A stretch of DNA of 7,495 nucleotides from Desulfobacteraceae bacterium (lineage in GTDB: Bacteria > Desulfobacterota > Desulfobacteria > Desulfobacterales > UBA11574): NCBI GenBank assembly GCA_013203195.1, contig JABMQM010000039.1, forward strand, positions 1-7,495, written 5' to 3'. Under the pieces are notes generated by a model. That model was not told the origin of the DNA, did no database searches, and saw only the letters and a list, made by a program, of their open reading frames with translations. Shown piece after piece: positions 1 to 5,833 of the stretch (position 1 is the first letter of the stretch; the number at the start of each line of letters is the position of its first letter). A program made the translations under genes and the position numbers.

Positions 1-83
1 CAGCACTAACACGCAAGCGCATCCGAGAGGATGTAACTTTACAGAAGAAAGCTCAACAATTAAGTGGGTTAATCAAGGTTTGA
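1..83 (+). CDS. C-terminal tail of an unidentified upstream protein (partial)
   Basis: The frame starting at base 3 is open from the window edge to a TGA at 81-83 and gives 26 residues rich in Lys, Arg and Gln, ending in QQLSGLIKV. This looks like the amphipathic, charged end of a real protein, whereas the frame shared with the next gene reads less naturally here. The rest of the gene lies outside the window, so the family cannot be named. Its stop codon lies 17 bases before the ATG of tag, so the two could be co-transcribed. Moderate to low confidence, because a short open stretch at a window edge can occur by chance. Confidence 0.4.
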   Translation, partial: ALTRKRIREDVTLQKKAQQLSGLIKV

Positions 84-100
84 CCCCATTTCCCACACAT

Positions 101-673
101 ATGAACGATAATAAATTCAGATGCGCCTGGCCGGGTAGTGACGAAATAATGATTCGATACCACGATGAAGAATGGGGCGTTCCCGTACATGATGATTTAA
201 TATGGTTTGAATTCATAGTTCTCGATGCCTTTCAGGCAGGACTTTCATGGAAAACCGTGCTCCACAAACGAGAGGCGTTTAGACAAGTGTTTTATGGTTT
301 TGATCCCGTGAAGGTTGCTATAATGTCAGATAAAGAAAGAGAAAATGCCCGCCAAAATCCGGCCATCATCCGGAATCGTTTGAAGATCAGAGCTACTGTT
401 AAAAATGCTATGGCTTTTCTCAAGGTCCAGGAAAAATGGGGATCTTTCGATTCCTTTATTTGGTCGTTCACCAATGGGGAGATAATTCATAATTCTTGGA
501 GAGATTTGAAAGAAATACCTGCTTCCACCCCACTTTCTGACAAGGTAAGCAATGCCTTAAAAAAAGAAGGTTTTTCATTTGTAGGAAGCACAATTTGCTA
601 TGCGCTTCTCCAGGCATCGGGTGTGGTCAACGATCACTTGATACATTGTTTCAGGTATAAAGAATTGATTTAG
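101..673 (+). CDS. tag: DNA-3-methyladenine glycosylase I
   Basis: Base-excision repair enzyme of the cytoplasm that removes 3-methyladenine from alkylated DNA, leaving an abasic site. The 190-residue product matches the usual family length (E. coli Tag, 187). Family landmarks are FRCAW near the N-terminus, YHDEEWGVP (20-28), FQAGLSW (44-50), FVGSTICY and NDHLIHC near the end. The zinc ligands of E. coli Tag (Cys4, His17, His175, Cys179) correspond to Cys8, His21, His179 and Cys183 here; the base-binding Tyr16 and Trp46 correspond to Tyr20 and Trp50. E. coli Glu38 aligns with Asp42, a conservative change. I chose ATG 101 because the alternative in-frame TTG at 80 overlaps the upstream stop and adds residues the family lacks. 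No strong Shine-Dalgarno sequence is visible for either start. The gene is AT-rich compared with uup. Confidence 0.95.
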   Translation: MNDNKFRCAWPGSDEIMIRYHDEEWGVPVHDDLIWFEFIVLDAFQAGLSWKTVLHKREAFRQVFYGFDPVKVAIMSDKERENARQNPAIIRNRLKIRATVKNAMAFLKVQEKWGSFDSFIWSFTNGEIIHNSWRDLKEIPASTPLSDKVSNALKKEGFSFVGSTICYALLQASGVVNDHLIHCFRYKELI

Positions 674-683
674 GAGAGCTTCC

Positions 684-711
684 GGGACGGTCATACAATT
701 TAACTTTTTGA
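684..711 (+). repeat. Intergenic repeat A, copy 1 (28 nt)
   Basis: A 28-base stretch starting GGGACGGTCATACAATT and ending in CTTTTTGA is identical, in the same orientation, to 2586-2613. Both copies are intergenic: this one begins 10 bases after the tag stop codon, the other 65 bases upstream of uup. An exact 28-base match is far beyond chance in 7.5 kb. I infer that it is debris of a dispersed element; no transposase gene accompanies it. Confidence 0.85.
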
Positions 712-801
712 AAAACAAGGGGGTCAGAGGACTTGCGGGACGCCCTTTCAGTGAACGGGGTCAAAGCTTGAAAGTGAATAGAGGCGCCTTACAAGGACTT
801 T

Positions 802-826
802 CGGTACATCCATAAATAAGCAAATA
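802..826 (+). repeat. Intergenic repeat B, copy 1 (25 nt, 1 mismatch)
   Basis: The sequence CGGT followed by ACATCCATAAATAAGCAAAT and one more A recurs at 2417-2441 with one difference (CGGG instead of CGGT); the inner 21 bases (806-826) are identical. It lies between tag and the small zinc-ribbon gene. The two B copies are in direct orientation and bracket the three small genes between 874 and 2399. Confidence 0.8.
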
Positions 827-873
827 ACTCTCTGAAACCTCTTTTGCATTGCTGTTGAAAGACTGAAAACGAT

Positions 874-1053
874 ATGAAAAAAGGAAATAAATGCATTCAT
901 TGCGGTGCGGACCACGAGAGCCTGAGTCTCTTAAATCCTGAAGGAGAGGTCAAGGGCGAGGTCGTTAGTTTTTATTTTCGATGCAAAGCATGTCAAAAAT
1001 ACTTTAAAGAATTTTGGGTCAACGAGGAATATAAAACCGTGTTGGCCACTTGA
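874..1053 (+). CDS. Small zinc-ribbon protein (59 aa), unknown function
   Basis: A 59-residue open frame from ATG 874 to TGA 1051. It holds two CxxC knuckles, CIHC (7-10) and CKAC (37-40), separated by 26 residues, which is the layout of a single zinc-ribbon fold; the segment between is rich in Glu, Gly, Val and hydrophobic residues and suits beta strands. The C-terminal part (FKEFWVNEEYKTV) is aromatic and acidic. An in-frame stop at 856-858 makes ATG 874 the only reasonable start. The ribosome binding site is weak. There is no signal peptide or membrane segment, so it is probably cytoplasmic. I do not recognise a named family; it could bind nucleic acid or a protein partner, as small zinc ribbons often do. 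It stands alone, with about 200 bases before and 376 after it. Confidence 0.7.
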   Translation: MKKGNKCIHCGADHESLSLLNPEGEVKGEVVSFYFRCKACQKYFKEFWVNEEYKTVLAT

Positions 1054-1429
1054 AGCGGCCCACAATCCGGTTCAGTTGAGCCTGAAGAAAAAAAAGGGGG
1101 TTGCAAGCGTTGAACTTCCGGGGATCTTGGGGACGTCTATTCGATTATAACTTTACCCCTTTTAATAGAACTGCGGGACAACGGTGAAATATTAACATTT
1201 GAAAACTTTATATGCGTAAAATCTTAATAAAACCAGGATGATTAAGGACTTTCATTATGACAGGCCCCATACTTTCATATCACCAAAAAGATCCGGTTAG
1301 ACTCCTGTGCGAAATTGACCCCGAAATACGCTGTTGAAGTTCAACAGCCCGAAAATCTTCCCTCTTGCAAACCTGCCAGGCTGATCTTATTTTATGATCG
1401 AAGCTAAATTTTGAAGGGAGGAAAAACCT
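1054..1429. other. Intergenic region with element-like motifs and a palindrome
   Basis: This 376-base gap has no convincing protein gene of normal size. It contains GGGGACG at 1129-1135 followed by an AT-rich tract (to about 1155) that resembles repeat A without being identical, a GCGGGAC motif at 1173-1179 shared with other gaps, an AT-rich stretch at about 1180-1235, a possible 26-codon leader ORF (1257-1337) with an AAGGA ribosome site, and a perfect 19-base palindrome at 1330-1348. It ends with the ribosome site of the FmdB-family gene. The reverse-strand open frame over 1280-1525 mostly mirrors that gene and was not called. Confidence 0.6.
1330..1348. promoter_or_regulatory. Perfect 19-nt palindrome upstream of the FmdB-family gene
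   Basis: GCTGTTGAA-G-TTCAACAGC is a perfect inverted repeat with 9-base arms around one central base, ending 81 bases before the FmdB-family start codon. This shape fits a dimeric repressor or activator site. As RNA it could form a shorter stem (GCTGTT/AACAGC) with a 7-base loop. The same half-site, GCTGTTGAA, occurs at 851-859 just before the 59-residue zinc-ribbon gene, and TTCAACAG at 1809-1816 lies 94 bases before the gemA-like start. The binding function is inferred. Confidence 0.45.
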
Positions 1430-1630
1430 ATGCCAATTTACGAATTTAATTGTAAGCATTGCAACTATACGTTTGATAAGCTCGTGACACGTCGCGATAC
1501 CCAAGAGAAATGTCCGCTTTGCCATGGAAAGGTTACAAAGCTCATGTCAACATTTTCCGTGGGCGCTTCTACAGATTATGCCGGCAATTTGCCGCCGAGT
1601 ACAGGCCCTAAGATGTGCACAACTTGTTAA
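1430..1630 (+). CDS. FmdB-family zinc-ribbon protein
   Basis: A 66-residue protein starting MPIYEFNCKHC, the hallmark opening of the FmdB / Zn-ribbon_8 family (once named for a putative regulator of formamidase genes; the true role of most members is unknown). The zinc ribbon is formed by CKHC (8-11) and CPLC (28-31), followed by the typical 'VTKLMSTFSV' turn and a flexible Gly/Pro/Ser-rich tail. The tail ends in a further CTTC (63-66), a third CxxC at the extreme C-terminus. Length is normal for the family. A strong ribosome site, AAGGGAGG at 1414-1421, sits 8 bases before the ATG and fixes the start. It is probably cytoplasmic. Flanking gaps suggest it is monocistronic, and the upstream palindrome may control it. 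Family assignment is secure; function is not. Confidence 0.9.
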   Translation: MPIYEFNCKHCNYTFDKLVTRRDTQEKCPLCHGKVTKLMSTFSVGASTDYAGNLPPSTGPKMCTTC

Positions 1631-1645
1631 CGAACGCCATCAATC

Positions 1646-1671
1646 CGATTGTATGTCTGTGAATACGATCG
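1646..1671 (+). terminator. Stem-loop after the FmdB-family gene, possible weak terminator
   Basis: CGATTGTAT (1646-1654) pairs with ATACGATCG (1663-1671), with one G-T wobble, around an 8-base loop. It lies 15 bases after the stop codon. The T-rich stretch AAATTTT comes only about 10 bases later, so this is not a textbook intrinsic terminator; it could also act as an RNA-stabilising hairpin. Confidence 0.3.
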
Positions 1672-1910
1672 ACGGCCATTAAATTTTAGGTTTCGAAAAG
1701 GTGAGAGCAAAATGCACACGACACTCAAGTTAAATTAATCCCTTTCGGGAAACATCATAGAACAGGATCACATCCTGACTGGTGATCAATAAATTAAACA
1801 TATTTTCATTCAACAGGTTATATCGTTAGCGAAATCCTATTATGCCGACACTAATCGCAAATCGATGTGTGCCCCCAATCCTTAATTTATCGGACAAGGG
1901 GAAAAAAGCT

Positions 1911-2399
1911 ATGACCACCGTTGGCAGTAATAAAAAAAAGCCGGCGAATAATTCCGCCGGAAAAACGGCGGACAAGCTTCAGGAGCGGCGGCACAAACTG
2001 CTGGCCCTGGTACATATTGCAAAGAAAGAGATTCCCTTAAGAGATGACGAATATCGGGACGTAATTGCATATTGGGGGGTCAGGTCTTCGGCGGACATGT
2101 CCATCCCGGAGCTCGAGGAACTGGTGGAATATTTCGAGTCTTTGGGATTTAAAAAGAAAGTGAAAGATCCCAGGGACCCGGGACCCGGGGCCGGCCAGAT
2201 AAAAGCCCTCCAGGAGCGAATCCGGGTGGAAGCAAAAAAACTGAACAACGGTGAAGAACGACTCAAGGGGCTCGTGAGAAAAATCGCGAAGGAAAACGAC
2301 CTGAGGTTTTGTCGAAACGTGAAGAAGCTGAAGCAGGTTCTCAAAGTGGTTCGATTGTTACAAGATAGGGAAACAAGGGGGGCAGGTCTTCATTCTTGA
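1911..2399 (+). CDS. GemA/Gp16-like protein (DUF1018), phage-derived
   Basis: A 162-residue protein matching the whole Mu Gp16/GemA (DUF1018) family by pattern. The N-terminal helical module at about 25-80 (RRHKLLALVHIAKKEI, DDEYRDVI, SADMSIPELEELVEYFESLGF) is followed by a basic Pro/Gly-rich hinge (81-95) and a second helical module at about 96-152 ending in LKQVLKVVRLL. Mu-like phages carry this gene in their early region and it is regarded as a regulator; its biochemical role is not settled. I chose ATG 1911 because AAGGGG at 1896-1901 sits 9 bases upstream; the earlier in-frame ATG at 1842 has no ribosome site and adds 23 residues outside the domain. The N-terminus is Lys/Asn-rich and probably disordered. 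No other Mu-type gene (transposase, Mor, Gam, portal) is present, so it is an orphan, either a prophage relic or a domesticated gene. It appears intact. Confidence 0.82.
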   Translation: MTTVGSNKKKPANNSAGKTADKLQERRHKLLALVHIAKKEIPLRDDEYRDVIAYWGVRSSADMSIPELEELVEYFESLGFKKKVKDPRDPGPGAGQIKALQERIRVEAKKLNNGEERLKGLVRKIAKENDLRFCRNVKKLKQVLKVVRLLQDRETRGAGLHS

Positions 2400-2416
2400 C
2401 AAAATGCGCGAAGTTG

Positions 2417-2441
2417 CGGGACATCCATAAATAAGCAAATA
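2417..2441 (+). repeat. Intergenic repeat B, copy 2
   Basis: Direct repeat of 802-826: CGGG followed by the identical 21 bases beginning ACATCCATAAATAAGC. It starts 17 bases after the stop codon of the gemA-like gene. The preceding GCGGGAC motif (2416-2422) also occurs at 735-741, 1173-1179 and 2574-2580, always between genes. Confidence 0.8.
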
Positions 2442-2585
2442 GATTTCTGTGATTTGCGGATTAGGGTCTGACCACGGTAACCACATAGAATGATAGACAA
2501 AGAGATTAAAAAACAGGCTTGGAACGCGCTTAAACCCGCTTTTGGGGGGTCAAAAACAGCTGTTTAATAAATAGCGGGACTCTGG

Positions 2586-2613
2586 GGGACGGTCATACAA
2601 TTTAACTTTTTGA
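2586..2613 (+). repeat. Intergenic repeat A, copy 2
   Basis: Identical over 28 bases to 684-711, in the same orientation. It ends 65 bases before the uup start codon and overlaps the left arm of the 13-base inverted repeat that brackets uup (2608-2620). It could contribute promoter-like AT-rich sequence (TACAATTTAAC), but I cannot align a convincing -35/-10 pair. Confidence 0.85.
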
Positions 2614-2620
2614 CACCATT
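2608..2620 (+). repeat. Left arm of a 13-bp inverted repeat flanking uup
   Basis: TTTTGACACCATT here is the exact reverse complement of AATGGTGTCAAAA at 4600-4612. On the outer side of this arm lies the GGGACGG of repeat A. The arms are 1,979 bases apart and enclose all of uup. Confidence 0.6.
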
Positions 2621-2678
2621 TGCTCACGAAGCCATAACCTCTTTTTTGACTCGAAAATTAAGGATATAAGGTAAGTAT

Positions 2679-4568
2679 ATGGCCCTGATTACGATGCACG
2701 ATGTGTGCTGGGGGTTTGGTGATCCACCGCTTTTGGAGAACATCAATTTCACCCTTGAGAAGGGTGAGCGGGTCTGTCTGCTGGGACGCAACGGGGTTGG
2801 GAAGTCCACCCTGCTCAAGCTTGTCTCCGGCCGTATGGTCCCGGACAGCGGTGATATCTGGTGTTCACAGGGAGTAACCATATCCTGGTTGACCCAGGGT
2901 GTTCCGGAAGACGCCGACGGCACCATATTTGAGATCGTAGCCGAGGGATTTGGTGAAACCGGGCGGGCACTGGTTGAATACCATCGCCTGTGCCGTGATA
3001 CGGATACCCCCGACCAGAGAGAGCAACAAAAAAGGGGCGAGCTGCAACATCTATTGGATGTTAAGGAGGGGTGGACCATATTCCAGTCGGTGGAGACTGT
3101 GCTGTCCCGCACAGGGCTTGATCCGACCGTGCTGTTTGGCGGTTTATCGGCCGGGATGAAACGCCGGACCCTTTTTGCCCGTGCCCTGGCCCAATCACCG
3201 GATATTCTGTTATTGGATGAACCCACCAACCATCTGGATATCGATACCATCCTCTGGATGCAGGATTATATTCAGCGGCATGTAAAAACCCTGCTGTTCG
3301 TCACCCATGATCGCAGCTTCGTATCCAAAATCGCCAATCGAATCATGGAATTGGATCGCGGGCGGCTGTTTTCCTACCCCGGGAATTACGACACCTATCT
3401 AAAACGCAGGGAAGCCGATCTTTTGTCCGAAGAAAAACAGAATACCCTTTTCGATAAAAAGCTTTCTCAGGAAGAAAGGTGGATTCGGCAGGGCATCAAG
3501 GCCCGACGGACACGAAACGAGGGCCGCGTGAGGGCGCTGGTTAAAATACGCGAGGCCTATAAATCCAGGCGAAAAAAAACCGGCAATGTTCGACTGCAAT
3601 TGCAGGAGGCGGAGCGATCCGGAAAGCTCGTCATTCGCGCCAAGGGTGTCGGTTTTTCGTACAACAGTGAACCTCTCGTCGATGATTTTTCCTTTATTCT
3701 CATGCGCGGTGACAAAGTGGGCATTATCGGCCCCAACGGCGCGGGGAAGACCACACTGTTGAACATCCTGCTTAAAAATATATCACCGGATACCGGTGAA
3801 GTCCGCCACGGCACCCATATTGAAGTCGCGTATTTCGATCAGCTCAGGGCTCAACTCGATGAGAATAAGACCCTGGTTGAAAATATATCCGAGGATAATG
3901 ATTATATTGTGTTCAACGGCAGAAAACGTCATGTAATCAGTCACCTCAAGGATTTTTTATTCACCCCGGAAAGATGCCGCACCCCGGTTTACGTGCTGTC
4001 CGGCGGCGAGAAAAACCGTCTGCTACTGGCCAAGCTGGTGACGCAACCGGCCAATGTGCTGGTCCTGGACGAACCCACCAATGACCTGGATATTGAAACC
4101 CTGGAGCTGTTGGAAGAGTTGTTCCTGGAATACCAGGGGACGGTATTGCTGGTTAGCCATGACCGGAGTTTTCTGAACAATGTGGTGACCAGTTCACTGG
4201 TATTTGAAGGAAAAGGGAGGGTCATAGAGTATGCCGGCGGTTACGATGACTGGATCGCCCAGCGGCCCAAACCGGAGGAGAGGAAAAATGCGACCGGAAA
4301 GAACATCACCACGCCTAAACGCAAAGGGGGATCGGACAAACCGAAGAAACTCGGTTACAATGAGCAACGTGAGCTTGAGACGCTTCCCAAGCGTATTGAA
4401 TCCTTAGAAGACGAGCACCGAAAATTGTCCGACACCATGTCTGACCCCTTGTTTTACAAAAAAGATAAACTGGAGCTTACCAGGGTAAAGGACAGGTTTA
4501 ATGAATTAACCGTAGAAATAGACGGTGCCTACAAACGATGGGAGGAACTGGAAGAACGTTTTCAATAA
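2679..4568 (+). CDS. uup: ABC-F family ATPase Uup
   Basis: Soluble duplicated ABC ATPase with no membrane domain. E. coli Uup (635 residues; 629 here) is linked to precise transposon excision, branched DNA intermediates and ribosome-associated functions. ABC domain 1 has Walker A GRNGVGKST (36-44), a degenerate signature LSAG (156-159), Walker B ILLLDEPTNHLD with Glu181, and His210 in THDRSF. A charged interdomain linker carries the Uup-typical QGIKARRTRNEGRVRAL block (about 271-287). ABC domain 2 has Walker A GPNGAGKTT (351-359), canonical LSGGE (440-444), Walker B with Glu465, and His494. After a Lys-rich spacer, the last 70 or so residues form the C-terminal coiled-coil domain thought to bind DNA in Uup, which separates it from EttA and most other ABC-F proteins. 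AAGG at 2668-2671 sits 7 bases before the ATG. The gene is GC-richer than its neighbours and stands alone. Confidence 0.96.
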   Translation: MALITMHDVCWGFGDPPLLENINFTLEKGERVCLLGRNGVGKSTLLKLVSGRMVPDSGDIWCSQGVTISWLTQGVPEDADGTIFEIVAEGFGETGRALVEYHRLCRDTDTPDQREQQKRGELQHLLDVKEGWTIFQSVETVLSRTGLDPTVLFGGLSAGMKRRTLFARALAQSPDILLLDEPTNHLDIDTILWMQDYIQRHVKTLLFVTHDRSFVSKIANRIMELDRGRLFSYPGNYDTYLKRREADLLSEEKQNTLFDKKLSQEERWIRQGIKARRTRNEGRVRALVKIREAYKSRRKKTGNVRLQLQEAERSGKLVIRAKGVGFSYNSEPLVDDFSFILMRGDKVGIIGPNGAGKTTLLNILLKNISPDTGEVRHGTHIEVAYFDQLRAQLDENKTLVENISEDNDYIVFNGRKRHVISHLKDFLFTPERCRTPVYVLSGGEKNRLLLAKLVTQPANVLVLDEPTNDLDIETLELLEELFLEYQGTVLLVSHDRSFLNNVVTSSLVFEGKGRVIEYAGGYDDWIAQRPKPEERKNATGKNITTPKRKGGSDKPKKLGYNEQRELETLPKRIESLEDEHRKLSDTMSDPLFYKKDKLELTRVKDRFNELTVEIDGAYKRWEELEERFQ

Positions 4569-4599
4569 TTGATCCACAATCTATGAACTTTGGGGACGC

Positions 4600-4612
4600 A
4601 ATGGTGTCAAAA
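4600..4612 (-). repeat. Right arm of a 13-bp inverted repeat flanking uup
   Basis: AATGGTGTCAAAA, the exact reverse complement of 2608-2620. It directly follows GGGGACGC (4592-4599), so the GGGACG motif accompanies both arms, though on the outer side at the left and the inner side at the right. It lies 31 bases after the uup stop codon. Confidence 0.6.
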
Positions 4613-4709
4613 TCTATGCCAAAACAGATAACAAGTTGTTTTCATGGAAGAAAATACTTCATGATAATGACAAGCCCTCTCTGAGTAACATCGATTTGAA
4701 CATATTTTT

Positions 4710-4736
4710 ATGCACCGTGCACAGGTTTATGTGCAT
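4710..4736. promoter_or_regulatory. Inverted repeat upstream of the mak promoter, possible operator
   Basis: ATGCAC (4710-4715) and GTGCAT (4731-4736) form an inverted repeat 15 bases apart, with a further palindromic GTGCAC at 4717-4722. The group ends 11 bases before the predicted -35 box of the sugar-kinase gene, a position suited to an activator site. The arms are only 6 bases, so this is tentative. Confidence 0.3.
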
Positions 4737-4747
4737 CTCATATTCCT

Positions 4748-4776
4748 TTGACCTCCCGTTACATATCTACTATATT
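4748..4776 (+). promoter_or_regulatory. Predicted sigma70-type promoter for the fructokinase gene
   Basis: TTGACC (4748-4753) and TATATT (4771-4776) are separated by exactly 17 bases. Each differs from consensus (TTGACA, TATAAT) at one or two positions. Transcription would begin near 4783, giving a leader of about 50 bases before ATG 4835. This is the best promoter match in the window. Confidence 0.6.
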
Positions 4777-4834
4777 ACCAGCATTATAAATCCTTACCTT
4801 ACCGAGGAATGATAACCAAATCAAAGGCTTCATA

Positions 4835-5728
4835 ATGAACCAGTATAAAATCGGAGTAGATCTCGGAGGAACAAAGACAGAGGTAATCATTCTTGATCAG
4901 GATGATAACGAATTTTATCGAAAAAGAATCCCAACTGAAGGTAAAGATGATTATCAAAACATTCTCATATTTGTACATAACCTTATCCTTGAGACAATCG
5001 ATAAAATCCCCCAAGGAGCTAACTGTACTATCGGCGTCGGTATACCGGGTTCAATAAATACTGAAACACAACTCGTCCAGAATGCAAATACGACGTGCTT
5101 GATTGGAAATCCTTTTCAGAAGGATCTTGAAAAACTTCTGGCCCTGAAAATCGGTATGGAAAACGACGCAAACTGTTTTACCCTGGCGGAAAGCCGCTCT
5201 GGAGCAGCAAGAGGATATAACTTTGTGTTTGGTATAATCATGGGGACAGGATGTGGAGGCGGAATCTATGGCGACGGTAAGATAGTCAAAGGAGTCCATG
5301 GAATTGCAGGAGAATGGGGACATTTTTCTGTCGATCCAATCGGGGATAAATGCTACTGCGGAAACTTGGGGTGTATTGAAACCAAGATCAGCGGCTCCGG
5401 TGTAGAAAACGCATTTTACAAAAAGTATAATATCCGTATGAAGATGCATGAAATTGTTCAGGGGGCAAGAACTAATGACACTAAATGTACAGAAGCATTT
5501 AATCAGTTTTTAGATGATTTTGGGCGCTGTGTCGGGGGGCTCATATCAATACTTGACCCAGATGCGATTGTCATTGGCGGAGGCCTTTCAAACATTGATG
5601 AGTTGTACAAAAAAGGAATAGAACATGTTCGGAATTATGCATTTCATCGAAAAATTCAAACACCGATACTTAAAAACAAACTGGGTGATTCCGCAGGTGT
5701 ATTTGGTGCTGCTTGGATTGGAAAATGA
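4835..5728 (+). CDS. mak: ROK-family sugar kinase, probable fructokinase
   Basis: Cytoplasmic ATP-dependent hexose kinase of the ROK family; closest by eye to E. coli Mak (manno(fructo)kinase), which phosphorylates fructose and mannose at the 6-OH. The N-terminus IGVDLGGTKTEVI (6-18) holds the phosphate-binding DxGGT motif. GIPGSI (69-74) and NANTTCLIGNPFQKDL (83-98) match Mak more closely than NagK or glucokinase. The catalytic base is Asp111 in NDANCF. GTGCGGG (137-143) and GEWGH (159-163) follow, then the ROK zinc motif CYCGNLGCIE (173-182); likely zinc ligands are His163, Cys173, Cys175 and Cys180. IGGGLSN (247-253) is the second ATP-site loop. Length 297 is normal. AAAGG at 4823-4827 sits 7 bases before the ATG. 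No transporter or sugar-pathway gene is adjacent, so the substrate is inferred from motif similarity only. The gene is AT-rich. Confidence 0.88.
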   Translation: MNQYKIGVDLGGTKTEVIILDQDDNEFYRKRIPTEGKDDYQNILIFVHNLILETIDKIPQGANCTIGVGIPGSINTETQLVQNANTTCLIGNPFQKDLEKLLALKIGMENDANCFTLAESRSGAARGYNFVFGIIMGTGCGGGIYGDGKIVKGVHGIAGEWGHFSVDPIGDKCYCGNLGCIETKISGSGVENAFYKKYNIRMKMHEIVQGARTNDTKCTEAFNQFLDDFGRCVGGLISILDPDAIVIGGGLSNIDELYKKGIEHVRNYAFHRKIQTPILKNKLGDSAGVFGAAWIGK

Positions 5729-5833
5729 TGTTTAAAAAATGATATCCGATTGGTAATCTAAATTTTTTTATATCTGTCTGCATTTTGTTTACGCTCAATT
5801 GAGGTATCAGCAAACTATATTGTAAGGTATCCA

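Noticed and set aside
80..100. TTG start for tag
   Set aside because: It overlaps the upstream stop codon, has no ribosome site and adds seven residues not typical of the family.
1280..1525. 81-residue reverse-strand open frame across the palindrome and the FmdB gene
   Set aside because: About 40 percent is antisense to the FmdB zinc-ribbon codons and the rest is gap sequence; no ribosome site or recognisable motif.
1766..1787. GATCAC / GTGATC inverted repeat with a 10-base spacer upstream of the gemA-like gene
   Set aside because: Arms are only 6 bases and do not extend; too weak to call an operator.
1842..1910. N-terminal extension of the gemA-like gene from ATG 1842
   Set aside because: No ribosome site precedes it, whereas ATG 1911 has AAGGGG at a good distance; the extra residues are outside the family domain.
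684..2613. CRISPR array
   Set aside because: Repeats A and B occur only twice each, with no regular spacing, and no cas gene is present.
2624..3250. 208-residue reverse-strand open frame over the start of uup
   Set aside because: It lies antisense to the strongly supported Walker A region of uup and its product (Ser/Arg/Pro-rich) has no domain logic; it is a codon-bias shadow.
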